DNA from: Staphylotrichum longicolle
Lineage: Eukaryota > Ascomycota > Sordariomycetes > Sordariales > Chaetomiaceae
Assembly: GCA_019096155.1 (NCBI GenBank)
Contig: JAHCVI010000003.1
Coordinates: 434,001 to 498,000, forward strand
DNA length: 64,000 nt
Direction: 5' to 3'
Part shown: in pieces, positions 31,662-43,374 of the stretch
How positions within the stretch are numbered: the first letter of the stretch is position 1
Layout: every line of letters starts with the position of its first letter
Notes under the pieces: model-generated
Databases searched by the model: none
Seen by the model: the letters and a program-made list of their open reading frames with translations, nothing else
What the model was told of the DNA's origin: nothing
Position numbers and translations under genes: made by a program

Positions 31662-33324
31662 GCAGCCACTGAGAGTAAAAAGACGGCCTCATGCCATGTG
31701 TGTGAAAGAAAACGAAGGACGTCCAGCGACCAGCACCCGGGGACAAAGAAGAGGCACAAAGCACATGCTGAAGGGGAGCGAGGGACGCGGCGGCGCGGGC
31801 GGGCCAGCCATCTTTACATAACCATCGCTGCTGCCCGATGTGAGCGTTGCAGACATTGCAGTCCGGCTGAGCAGTCTGACGGGGTGGTGTCCAGCGGCCG
31901 GATGGTGAGGTCACAGGGGGCGGCATCTGATAGGCTGGTGTGGCCCGTCAGAGGAACCAGTTGGCGCTTACAAAACCGGGGGAGGGGTGATGTCGCGGGC
32001 AGCCGTACACACCCGGCTTGGAGCGCCGACCAGTGGGAGCTCGTAAAAGGTGCCGCACTGCGTGGAATGTCTCACTCTTTTTCTTGGACGGCGGCCACCG
32101 CAGCGACCGCATTGCCACAGGTTCCTGTAAAGGGGGGTCTCGTGTCCGTCGAGATTGGCCGGGTCCTGATGGGGCGGACCCTCGTAATTGGTAATGACAA
32201 AACGAGATTCAGATCTGAGGGAGGCCGGGGGATGGGGCGCTGCTATTCTTTCTTGAAACTGAGCCCTACGGCACAGAGGCGGCCATTCTGGGGGTCGAGT
32301 CTGCCCGTCAAGAGGCGTATCCCGGCCAGAGAAACGACCCTTGTTGACATGTTTCGATCGCGGTGGATGCTGGCCATCCGACAGGCGCATGCAAGGTACC
32401 GTTGCACCGACGGGATGACGTTCCCTCAAGAGATTGCCGTCGCTCGAGATTGGTTTGCGTGGGAGCTTCGGGCACGTCCTGCAAGGGAGGCCTTCCCTGT
32501 GCTTCTCCCAAAAGACCAGAAGACCCGTGGGCCTCTTGCTGTCAGATGCTGCAGTGTGTGTGGAGCAAAGCGAGAGGGCGACGATCCTCACAGCAGTGCC
32601 CCGTCAGCCCAGCGCGTTGCAGGACAAACGGCGTCATTGCGCGCGATGGTACCAACTATCGATCACCGCGCGTCCGTTGTGTTGAAGTTTACCCATGCGA
32701 AATTGAGAAACTGCTCAAACGCCGAATCCACTGGCTCGGAGCGTGCGGTGCTGAGACAGGGCGCCAAAACTGGCGTAGCGCATCCCAGCAGCGCGCAAAA
32801 CACGTGCAAGCTAGCCGTCAAGCTTCATGTTGAAACGGCACCCGCGCTGCTCTCGGCCTCGAGGACTTCGACCTGGAGCTGTTGTCAGAGTCTCAAAGTT
32901 TTCTCGAATTTCGGAGGGTGTCATGGATTGTCTGCAAGGGGCCACACGGCAGTGGCTGAGATTCACATGCAAATTAGCCCTGCGAAGAGCCCGCACCACA
33001 GCCACAAGAATGTCTCGGAGCGGAACAATGGCGGCTCCGCTGCAGTGTTACGTAACCTGAGGCACGCCGTTTGCGGCTCCAGCGCCAAGCTTTCTGGGGC
33101 CGGGGCACAGACCAAGCTGCAGCAAGGGTGTTCTGAGATACGTGTACGGATTCGTGCCGATTAAACTTCGAAGAGAGCGACCGCCCACAACGAGCGACCT
33201 CGCCTCAACTCGCCCACACGCACATTCGCCGAACTGCTGTGGCCACGTCGATTTCTCTCGATTCCGAACCATCGCGACGAGAATCTCTCGGCAAGCCGAC
33301 CTCGACTTAACCTTCCCCGGAGCG
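31662..33324. other. Intergenic region with an unusually long unassigned open frame
   Basis: A stop-free + strand frame spans 31698-33164 (about 488 codons), but its first codon is GTG and the translation has no recognisable domain. Codon and amino-acid composition look random (many Cys, Arg, Ser). The right end (from about 33165) is the promoter of Sec62. No gene is called. Confidence 0.4.
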
Positions 33325-34694
33325 ATGCAGGCTCCTCCTCCCCCCCAAGGCCCCCAGGGTCCCCAGGGCCCCCAGGGCGGGCAGATGCCCATGATGCCCA
33401 GCCCCGAGCAGATCGCCGCCATGCAGCGCCAGCTTGCCATTGATGCCGAGAAGATGGGAATGTCGGTGCCGCAGTTTATTGGTGAGTCTGCAATCGGACC
33501 GCAGTCGACCACACACGGCTAACCTGCGCGCGCAGAACACCTCAAGCGGCAAGCCGCCGAGCGGATGCAAGCACAGCAGCAGCAGGCACATCAGCACGGC
33601 CACGAAGGCCACGACCACGACCACGGCCACCAACACCAACACCAGCACCCCCATCCTCACCAGCACCAGCACCAACACCAGCAGGGTCAGCCCCAGCCTA
33701 TCGTGCCGGGGCCCCCCAACCCGGTCGCCCTGTCCCTCGCCAAGTTCCTCCGCAGCCAGCAGCTCAAGCCGCGCACATGCATCCTCAACGGCGAGCGCAA
33801 GGACATGTTCAGAGTACGTCTCCCTCCGTCCCACGCCTCTCCAACTAGCCAACACTAACGGCCCCAGGTCAAACGCGCCCTCCGCGCCCTCGAATCCGAC
33901 GCCTACAAGGCCGCGCGCAAGAAGAACCCCGCCCTGCCCGAGATCACCGACCGCGCGTCGCTCGAGAACGCCTTCAAGCTCCTCCCGCTGTCCATGCTCG
34001 CCCTGCGCGTCGTCAAGGCGGACCCCCACGAGGGCCACGACCACCCGCCCAAGAAGCAGTCGGGCAAGCGCGTCAAGGGTCTCTGGACCGTGCGCATCGA
34101 GCCGCAGCAGGAGGCCGGCGACGACATGTACTACGTCTGGCTGTGGGAGGGCAGCCAGATCATGCGCAAGGTGTACGCCGCGCTGGCCCTCGCCGTCATC
34201 TTTGCGCTCGTGTGCTACCCGCTGTGGCCCGTCAAGCTGCGCCAGGGCGGCTACTACCTCAGCTGGGGCTTCCTGTGCTTCATGGGGCTGTTCTTCGCCA
34301 TGGCCATCTTCCGCGTTATTCTCTTCTGCATCACCTACTTTGTCGTGTCGCCCGGCCTGTGGCTGTTCCCGAACCTGTGGGAGGACGTCTCGGTGGTGGA
34401 CAGCTTCAAGCCCGTGTGGGCGTGGCACGAGGTAAGCGGCCCCCCTTGCTTTACTTCCTTTGTTTTCCCGAAGCATATTCTGACAGCTTGCAGCCTGCTG
34501 GTGACAAGAAGAAGAAGAAGAAGTCCAAAAAGTCCACGGCCTCGGCCAACGCCGGCGCCACCTTCTCCGCCACTACCGGACAGCCTGCCCCCGCGACTGC
34601 GACCACAACGGCCACCGCCACCCAGATCTCGACGGCTCCGCAGCAGCGCAGCTACATGGCGCCGAGGGTCGAGGAGCTGGAGGACGACGAGTGA
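33325..34694 (+). CDS. sec62: Sec62, ER protein-translocation subunit
   Basis: Exons 33325-33481, 33536-33813, 33868-34431 and 34494-34694 with introns of 54, 54 and 62 nt give 399 aa. The N-terminal half contains a Gly-Pro-Gln repeat and a His/Gln-rich tract (about residues 71-103, HQHQHQHPHPH). The conserved cytosolic domain follows (LAKFLRSQQLKPRT, LNGERKDMFRVKRALRALES). WLWEGSQIMRK comes before two membrane helices (~246-265 and ~275-305), and the short C-terminus ends with a Lys-rich tail (KKKKKKSKK). This is the Sec62 layout. The protein partners Sec61/Sec63 in post-translational import of secretory proteins into the ER. The DEDDE-type C-terminal end and the His tract are variable parts of the family. 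The frame is intact. Confidence 0.96.
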
Positions 34695-36205
34695 TTGTGG
34701 GTGGTGGCGTCTGGCGCAGTGTGGGGGTTGTGGAGTGTTGCTGCAGCCCTAGCGGGCCGCGTGTATGTTTACTTGCATTGTCGGTGTAGGGTGGTGGAAG
34801 AGCGGGAGCGGTCATAAAAGGCATGTCTGGTCATGAATGGATTCCGTTTCGTATCTGCTGTGCTCGGCGTTGGCCTGAGTTCTCCGGGAGCTCATAACTC
34901 CGCCTTGTCTGGGGTTACCCTTCTATTTTCTCCGTGTTAAGACCTCCAATGCCTTGTCTCCTCGCCCACGAGTCAAGTTCGATATTATCAGTGTGAAGCC
35001 TCAGCTTGGTAACATATCGAGCTTCTCTTTGACCAAGGTCTGCTGACTCGACGCTGTTGGCCAGTCCCCTGATGCCCTGATCCCATGGAAGGCGGAGGTC
35101 AATTGTCATGTCCTCGCTCTGTGTTGCAGCTGAGGTGCCAGCATGTTGAAAACAGCATCAACTGTAGTACACCTTGCCGCAGCTGCCAAGAGCAGATGCT
35201 CATAACGACCCTCAGTTGTATATAAGGATACCTTCCACCGAGCTCGGGCTTTCCCGTCATCTCGGCAGACTTGACACCCACAAAGGGAATCAGGCTTACA
35301 GGTGCACCCTTGACTTCACCTTGCGGCTGTCAACAGGAGATGACTGCACCATGGACTGAAACCTGCCAATTTGGCTCTTTCGACCCAGCTGACCAGATCG
35401 CCTCCCAGGCCCTGCCAGTCCCTGTTACAACAAACGATTCCTCAAGACAACCCGCATTACCTCCATGCTCTCCATATGATATGGCCCAAACATCAGACCA
35501 AACCAGCCATCACCCTAGCTCCCCCAGCTTGGGCCCAGCCCCCCGCTGTTGCGTACCTTCCCGCCCACCCTATACATACAACTTCCCGCATTCCCTCTCT
35601 CACCAGCTCTCCCCAATAAGCCTCTGTGGTGTAATGGGGAGAGTCCGGCCCGACAGCCAGCAACGGTCGGATTGCCACCTCTCACTCAAGAGAGGTCACC
35701 AGTTCGACTGCGAAGTAAAACGCCCTTTCGAGGAGGTTTTCGTAGCCGGCTTCCCGATCCCGGAACCGAGGGGGAGGTGAGCCGGTAAGCTTTTTGGTTT
35801 TTTTGTTTGCTGTGCTTCCTTCTCCTTGTTATCTTTTTCCACCTACATGCTCTTTTCTCCCTATATGTGTCGTTTTCCTCTTCTCATCTCTTCTTTTCCT
35901 TCTTCTTCCACTCCAAGATATCGTCTGGTCACAAAGAAAAGGAAAAAAAACACTTAACAAAGTCCAGCAGACCGAACATTTTCCAACTTAGTGCGAGAAT
36001 GCATCACAGTCATAGAAGATCACAGTCAGAAAAGCATCGCTGAGGCCGTACAATGTAAGACCAGTTACTCGGCAATTTAGATGTGTGTGGGCATTTGAAT
36101 TCGCAGGCGCACAGTCCGACCGACCATGCCAAAGGGAAGTTGCGTCTCATTTTGCTGAAGCAACAGTTCAGATGCTGACAAAGTTCCACACGCTGCCCGC
36201 TTCCG
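34695..36205. other. Convergent intergenic region; possible Pol III-type element at 35615-35815
   Basis: The 3' ends of Sec62 (+) and phospholipase D (-) face each other here. No protein gene is seen. Around 35627-35637 is a perfect A-box-like TGGTGTAATGG, with a B-box-like AGTTCGACTGC at 35701-35711, several inverted repeats and a T5-GG-T7 run at 35791-35804. Details are in the findings. Confidence 0.35.
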
Positions 36206-39200
36206 CTACGTATAAAGCTCATCCGTCAGGCTGTTCAACGCCAATCCGTCCTTGGCAATATCATCCACGTCGATCAAGAACTGCAGCGGCATCTCGACCA
36301 GATTTCCCCTCACCCCAGCCAGCCAGGCCTTCAGCTCCTCCACACCCCCAGGAAACTCCTCCCGCACCACATGCCCATAGTCCACCTTGCCCTCCTTGTA
36401 CCCCGCAGCGGCTTGCTCGGCCGGCTCCCCGGGGATGACAAAGTGCTTCGAGAAGAAGCGGTCATAGTCCTCCCACGTGCGCACCTTGTCGTCGGGCACG
36501 GGATGGAACGCCCGGCTAAAGATCTCGGTGTTCCGCCTCGCCGTGCTCCGCCAGAGGTCGAGGAAGTCCCTGCTCAGCGGGTCCTGCACTACCCTGTCAG
36601 CGGACGAGCCCCAGTCGTACTCGTTGACCTGGTCGTGGGAGACGGGGGTCCAGTTGCGGGTTGCCGCGTCCGGGGTTTGATGGGGCAGCAGGCCGAGATG
36701 CTTGCGGTAGAGCTGGCGGCGCAGCGACGTCGCGAATGCCGAGGCCGTGTAAGGGCGCCCGCCCATGTAGCTCGATACCGGAGTGGGGTCCTCGATGATG
36801 ACGGCGATCTCGCTGTCGTGATTGCCCAGCTGCGACCGGTCGTTGAGGTTGGCTGAGCCGCAGATGACGAGCTGGTCGTCGGCGATGAGGACCTTGCTGT
36901 GGATGTACAGCTGCTCCGACACGAATGCGTTGAACTCGTCCTCGGGAGAGCCGGTCCAGGGAACGCTGCGGAGGTCCGGACCGTTCTGCATGTAGCATGC
37001 CGAGACCGAGTTCCAGGTCTGGTCAGAGAGATGACTCGCGGCCTCCTGGTAGCGGCGGTACTGGCTGTCGCCGCGGCTGCCATGCTCGTCTTGTCGGCTG
37101 TACTCGTCGCGCCGGCCGTAATCACCCCCACGACCATACTCGTCGCGCCGGCCATGCCCATCACCGTCGTAGCGATCATCGCGGCCGTAGTCAGCGGGAT
37201 CATACTCACCCCGCCGGTGCTGATCACGCTCGTAGTCGTATCCTTCGTAGCGCTGGTCGTACTCGCGCCTCGCCTCCTCGTAGCGGACCCCGCTCTCGCG
37301 CTCAGCGCGGCCCATGATGGCGCTGGTGTTGATGCGGTCGTAGCTGCGCAGGTTATAAAAGTTGATGTATCTGTGGGGGTCCTGGACGCCCGAGTTCCGC
37401 AGCGTCTCGATGATGCTGCTTCCCCCGCGGTTGATCGAGTTGTACTGGAACTCCATGATCGCACGGGTGCCGAGTGCACCCTCCGACTTGAGGTCCCCAG
37501 CGAAGGCGGGGACGGCAGGCATCATGACAACAACCTGGAAGTCTTCGCCGTTCTGGTGGGCGCGGAGGATGCGGTCGACGATGGCCTTGCCGATCTTGTT
37601 GTTGACGGGCTTTTGCTTGTCGGAAGTGGCAGTGATGAAGAACTGCAGCGGTCAGTGAATGCCTTGCCGCCGGGGCGTGTTACCAACCTGGTTCTCAATG
37701 TAGACAAAGTGGCGGGCATTCCGGATGGCCTCGATGTAGGCGTTGGCGATCGAGTGCTCTGTGCTAATGCCCAACGACCATTGGCAGCCACTGTTCCATT
37801 AGCGCGGTCCTCGGGGACAAACAAGCGTGCTCGTACCTCCTGGCGAGCTGAATATGGGCACCCTCGCTCCTCTGCTGCGGGCCGTGAGGTGCCTCTTCCT
37901 CATCGCCTAGAAAGCGGTGCATGTGCCGGGAGAAGCGGTTCTGCAGGCCCCCAAAGTACTCCTCGCCGTCACCCAAGAGGTGGTGCGCGGCGCGGCGATG
38001 AGAGTTCGGCGCCTCGAGCAACCGGTACTTGCCGATGTCCCGAGTTGTGTACTTCTTGTTGAAGATGAAGTTCCTGGAAGATGTTAGCAACTGTCTAGAT
38101 GAAAACGATGTCTACCCACCATCGCTGCGTGAAGTGAATCGCCAAGCTGTCCAGAATCGGCCCCGAGAGGCTGATGCTGATGTCCGACCAGCCCATCCGC
38201 GAGCTCTTGGTACGGTCGACTGTGTCTGTCAGTGGAAACCTAAAAAAATGTGCTCGACAGGCTCACGCTTGTTGTTTTCCCACTTGTCGACATCCTCAAA
38301 GTCGTAGATCCTCGCATTGTTGTAGTCCTGGCCGGGGAACACGATGTCATCAATGTTGCCAGGGTGCGCGTCCGCGATAGGATGGCCTGTCTGGTCAGCG
38401 TGATCCGTTCACGGTCAAGACAAGACATACTGTTGGTGTCGTATCTCCCGAAACCTGTGGCTGTTAGCGCTAAGCCGCTTCGCGGTACACCAAGTTGACG
38501 TACACATGTCTAGACCACCCATAAACGCCACCTTCCCGTCGACGAGGCAGAGCTTCTCATGGTGCGCCCAATAAAGCACGTGGTCCTCGGCGGTGCCGTA
38601 GAGGCTCTTGAGCGCATCCTCGGACGCTCTCGCAAGGTCAAAGGTCTTCAGACTAAAGTTCTGCAGGCCGGTGTGGAGGTCTTGGAGACCCGTGACAAAG
38701 CTGTTGCCGCTCAGGTGGTGGTCGGGATACCGGAAGACCTTGATGTTGGGATGGAGGGCTTCGAGGGCGTGCTTGGTGTGCTGCGTCTGTCAGCGCTGCG
38801 CGCGACCAGGTTGTCGAGTACCTTACAATCGAGTTCACTGTCTTTGTCAGTCCCGGCCCCATTCACACGTTACGGGCCCACTCACACGTCAAGGCCTGCG
38901 GAACCTCCTTGTACACGATCACGTTGATCTGCACACCGCGCTCAGCCGCGGCTTTGAGCATGTTGTCCAGGCGGTAGCGGGCATTGCGGAGCGGGGGGCG
39001 GCGGAGGTAGAGTTCGGGACTGCCAGGGGTCAACACCACCTTCGGCTTCTCTCGGGAAGCACGCTCACCTCAACCACCAGTCCAGGATGTAGATGTACTC
39101 GCGAGCCTCTGGGCCGGGGTTAGAGTGTGGATCGCAGCCATCGAGGAAAAGCCGACGAGCATACCTTCTAGGGCCATGGACACGGCCCAAAAGTAGGAAG

Positions 39201-39393
39201 CGCCATCGACATACCACTTGGCATGTCCCGAGCTCTGGGGAGCGAATGAGCAGTAGCGGTTGGTGCCGTACTCGGCATGGGAGTGGTCCTCGTGACATTC
39301 GTGGCCGTCATGGGTATGGGAGTGTCTCTCCTCGCCGGGGAGGAGCTCCTCGATGCCCTGCTTGGCCTTCCGCAGCAGCTTGTGGAAATCCAT
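36206..39393 (-). CDS. Phospholipase D (PLD1/2-type, no PX-PH region)
   Basis: Eleven exons give 903 aa with every frame consistent: 39165-39393, 39069-39108, 38886-39019, 38827-38837, 38504-38780, 38431-38454, 38267-38386, 38120-38219, 37837-38073, 37688-37790, 36206-37642. The introns are very short (44-56 nt). The first HKD motif is HEKLCLVDGK (His ~212) followed by FMGGLDMC. The second is IHSKVLIADDQLVICGSAN (His ~673). Between them lies an additional charged block (~544-621). PLD cleaves phosphatidylcholine to phosphatidic acid and choline and works in vesicle traffic and signalling. Fungal PLD1 can be truncated at its N-terminus; this one starts with a short His/Asp-rich stretch instead of PX and PH domains. 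The 11-nt exon 38827-38837 is required to keep frame. Confidence 0.95.
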
Positions 39394-41046
39394 GGTGGTC
39401 TCGGCGTGGGAGTGCGGTCGGAGTCGGGCTCGGCGCTGGCAACTGCGGGGCAGTCGGGGCTAGAAAACGGAATCCCGAGGGGAGAGAGACTCGGCTTGTG
39501 AAACGGAGGGTAACGTGACGAAAAGACCGGGATAAATACTGGAAAAGGCTGGAAAAGGCGGCCTCCGAGAGCCCAATCCGGTCCTATCTCAACTGGCTAG
39601 CGTCGAGTTCAGACGAACACGCGGGTGCCTTGCAGCATCGTCCCAAGTGCCCCCCTCAGCTGGTCGAAAGTTGAGAGCTGACTCCATCGCCATCAGCGGG
39701 AGCAGGCCAATGAGAGGGCGGCTGGCTTGTGCGTCCTTGTCTGGTGGAGAGGTGCCGCATGCTGCCGCATCCCGCCTGGGAATCGCGACAAGTCATTCGC
39801 CAGTCGGGCTCCATCCGATCAAAGGTCCCTGGTGTCAGATAGGGCTGAGCGGGAATCCACTCGGCAAAGCAGGGTCCAACTTCAACTTCGTCGCGTGGGG
39901 CGCTCGTGGTTCAATTGGCATCATGGGGGGAGCGCGGGGTTCGAAATTGCTGAAAGGAATAACTGCACCGACATCCCGGCGTCAACCGAGGGTTTTCTCT
40001 CGCGCCTCCGTTTTTTCTTCCTTTTGGTCGTAGAGTGCCGAACCATGGGAACTCTCCGTGACGAACCGGCATCAATCTGTGTCGAGCCGAGGAAACCTGC
40101 GCTTCGGTCGGCAAATCCGGATTGTCCCGCCCGTCACATCTGTTACACAGACACTAGAGAGAAAGCTATTTCGCGGCGGGGGATCTCGGTGAAGGGGGCG
40201 ATGTGTGATGACGCTAGAACCATCAGGCAAGGAAGAGAGGTCCAGGGTCAGTCCACGAGCTCAACAACCTGCTCTCTCTGCCGCGGGTACCCCCGCACTA
40301 AATTATTGTGGCGCCAACTCCCGCGCAAGCCACGGTACCCGCTGCAATCGACCATCAGAACCCGGGAAAAGGGCCCCATTCAGCCTTAAAACGGAAAGTC
40401 TTGCCTCCAGCTGCGGTGCCTGGCAGCAAACCTGAAGCTTAAGAGATGCAACGCAGGACCGACCATTGTCCATTGGGTGTCGTGTGCAAATCAAGCCACC
40501 CTCCTGCAGTGCCGCTGCTCCACCGGCTTGCAACCCTGCACACCGCGAAAAAAGACGACCGGTGAGCGGCGATGCAAAGAGCGTGCATCGCGTGCATCGC
40601 GTGCATCCAACACTGAGATCAAAAAGTACGGAACCACCTCCTTCTGCCCATGTGCGACGGTGATGAAAGCCCCCATCCCTCGCCCCATTCCCCCAACGCC
40701 TCCCACCAAGGAAAAAAGCAAAATATTCCACCCACCATCCCGCCCCTGAGACATTTTCCGAGTCGCCTATCCGGTGTCGGCGCCATGCACTCAATTGGCT
40801 GATTCCTGACAACCCTGCCCCGCAGACATTTCATCAAGACTCAACCCAAGCCCAGGAAGAGGAAAGGAGGGGGGTGTGAAAACAGGGGGGACATGACATT
40901 GGCGCGGTAATGCGACAAAAAGTCGAGGTCCCAGGTTCACTTCAGCGGGAGGATCTCATCGTCTGTCACTGGACACATCTCGATTCAACCCACATAACAC
41001 GGCCCTGCTTATAAGAGACATCCCGACGGAACACAACGGGGCAAAA
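39394..41046. other. Intergenic region, no gene
   Basis: Promoter side of both the phospholipase D gene (left) and the GNAT gene (right). Several chance frames. A 9-bp unit (GCGTGCATC) is repeated three times in a row at 40581-40607. Confidence 0.6.
40581..40607. repeat. Three tandem copies of a 9-bp unit
   Basis: GCGTGCATC repeated perfectly three times, 0.45 kb upstream of the GNAT acetyltransferase start codon. It could be a small regulatory element or a slippage product. Confidence 0.9.
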
Positions 41047-41670
41047 ATGGCCACCATGACCTACGTCTTCTCCCAGGACCAGCACGGCCACCTGATCCCC
41101 TACATCGCCGCCCTGCACGCCTCGTGCATCACCCTCGACCACATGGTCGGGCCCTTCCTGCCGCCGCTGACCAACGAGAAGCTGCTGCCGTGGTGGAAGG
41201 AGCGCATCGCCGAGACCATCAACGGCACCCGCGTCATCGTCCTGCTGCTGCCGGAGTCGAGTCTGGGCAAGAAGCCCCAAGGGCCGGACCTGCGGGGGCT
41301 GGCCATGTTGAAGCTGTCCGAGACGGAGACGGGCTCGTTCAGGGGGCGCATCGATGCCGTGCTGGTCGACCGGAGGCATCGGAGGCAGGGCGGCGCAAAG
41401 GCGCTGGTGGCGGCGCTCGAGTACGAGGCTGCAAAGAGGGGGCGGTCGTTGCTGGTATGTTTCTTTCCTCGACCCCTTCCCCAAGAGCTCCCGATGCTGA
41501 CCGTCTCACAGCTCGTCGACACCGAGACGGACAGCGTCGCCGAGCTGGCCTTCAAAAAGTTTGGCTACACCGAGATCGGCAAGGTGCCGCATTTCAGCCG
41601 CGCCTTGCCTAACGGCAAAAAGGGCGAGACCTTCTTTTACAAGGAGTTCCTGCCTTCATCGTCTGCATAG
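41047..41670 (+). CDS. GNAT-family N-acetyltransferase
   Basis: Exons 41047-41454 and 41512-41670 give 188 aa. The 57-nt intron (GTATGT donor, GCTGAC branch site, CACAG acceptor) is a multiple of three with no stop, so the frame also reads through. The spliced form is preferred because it removes a Phe/Pro-rich insert inside the CoA-binding fold. The acetyl-CoA site is the DAVLVDRRHRRQGGAKALVAALE segment (R-x-x-G-x-A pattern), and the C-terminal FKKFGYTEIGKV is the usual GNAT beta-6/7 region. An N-terminal segment (residues 1-60) is helical. The substrate (small molecule or protein N-terminus) cannot be assigned. Its stop is followed by a 1.7-kb gap before the next gene. Confidence 0.9.
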   Translation: MATMTYVFSQDQHGHLIPYIAALHASCITLDHMVGPFLPPLTNEKLLPWWKERIAETINGTRVIVLLLPESSLGKKPQGPDLRGLAMLKLSETETGSFRGRIDAVLVDRRHRRQGGAKALVAALEYEAAKRGRSLLVCFFPRPLPQELPMLTVSQLVDTETDSVAELAFKKFGYTEIGKVPHFSRALPNGKKGETFFYKEFLPSSSA

Positions 41671-43374
41671 GCTGGGTGTCTAGAGGCTTTTGCTGATTTT
41701 GTTCGCTTCTGCTTGCTGGGCGTTGGTGTTGGGTTTGGGACAGACAACTAGATGGACGAAGCCCACGCTTCCGGGGAGTTGTGTCTTGACCTGCCGTCTC
41801 TATTCCGGTTGAAGAGCTTGACTACAGATTTGACATTAAGACTAAAAGCGTTTCGTTCCGTTTCGTTTTTTAAGAGTGAGTGCCGTACGCTGTGTTTCTG
41901 GCATGTTCACAACACAACCGACCTCGAGCCAAAAGCATACAACGGCGACTCCACAAGGCCAGCGACGTACTTTTTGAGTATTCTGGAAGCTTTGCTTCAA
42001 ATATATCTTGCATCCTAGTCGCACCCTTATCGGAGAAGGTGCTTGGCTGGGCCCATTTTCGCGGCCTGCCTACTGTCACCCCCCGTGGAGACAACGGCCC
42101 TGTGACGTTGGTGGCACACCGGTGCTCTGCAAGCGACCGAGAAATGCCCAATTGGCGAATGGGATCTTCTGGTCTAAAGAGCTAGAGATCGTCGTCTGCA
42201 GGCACCCGTGGCGATGTCCCCCTAGCATCTGCCGCCCTTCAGAGCTGACCTTCTCTTACCCTCGAGTTACTGTTTACCGTCTTTAGTGGCAGCAGATGAG
42301 CGAAGGTAGCCTCCATGTGAACAGAACAAGACCTGGCCGCCATGTGCAGAGAAGACGTATAGACGTGGGCTCGAGTCTAGGCCGACCCTTGCCGATCCCG
42401 GCCCTACCAAGGAACCATGTCTCACTCCGGCCTCCCGCGAGACCGCTTCAGCAGCCATCTTCAGCATCACCACCCAAAAGACGAGTCGTCCTCCTACTGC
42501 AGCTGCCCGATCGTTGCCGACAGCACTCCTTCCGCTCATCACGTAGACGTAGGGAAGCAGGTACACACAGAGTCCAGGGCAACACCCATCCCCCTCCCCC
42601 TCCCTCCTTCAACCCGCAGTCAGCCGTCACACACGGTCATGCTCCTCCCAGAAGGAGCAGCAGACGTGGCCTCTTCCGGGGTGAGCCAGCAGACACCCAG
42701 ACTCTTGACGTAAAAATTTCCCGATCCCGGCGCCACCCTCCCCCAGACCCCGTTCAACCACGCGTCAATGGGGAACGTCGCAGCACCGTCCCGCCGTGCA
42801 TCCGGCCATCTGCATCCGGCCATCTCACACGAGGTCTCACAGCATGGCGCGCCGGGCCAATGCAAGGAGGGCCCGGCCGAGCCCGGCTAAGCCAGATGCA
42901 GAGAGGGGGGCGGCAGATCGGAGGGAAAAGGGGAGTGTGGGAGTAGTGTGGACGTGCTGATCAAACTCTGGACGGAAGACCAGAAAAAAATTCGCCGGTT
43001 GCTCGATTCGACATCGCGGGATCACTCAGTTACGAGACGGTCACAAAAATTGCCGTTCTGAAAACGGCCAGACAGACCTTCATCTCGTTAGATGCATGCA
43101 GCGGACAACACGCCCCTCCGGCGTTGGCAGCGTAACACACAGTCCGGAACCACAATAAACCCAAACTCCATATATCTACGGCACACCCAGACCGGGAGAG
43201 ACAGCAACCAACGACCACCTCTTTACCCAGGAAAAGATATTAGTATGCAACAACCACAGGGCCGGTTCCCAGAAAACAGTCACCAAGCTAGAACCCAAGT
43301 GCTATACACACAACCCGTTTTACACAAGACAAACCCCGCCAGAACCCCCCAGCCCCAACCCGTTGCCTATTCAA
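41671..43374. other. Convergent intergenic region, nothing recognisable
   Basis: 3' flanks of the GNAT gene (+) and the PDI-like gene (-). Frames such as 42296-42946 have no domain. Confidence 0.6.

Noticed and set aside
35618..35745. tRNA gene with intron around the A-box-like sequence
   Set aside because: No acceptor stem pairing and a weak T-arm. Kept only as a possible structured RNA.
36899..38062. 387-codon + strand open frame inside phospholipase D
   Set aside because: Antisense shadow spanning several PLD exons and introns, with no domain.
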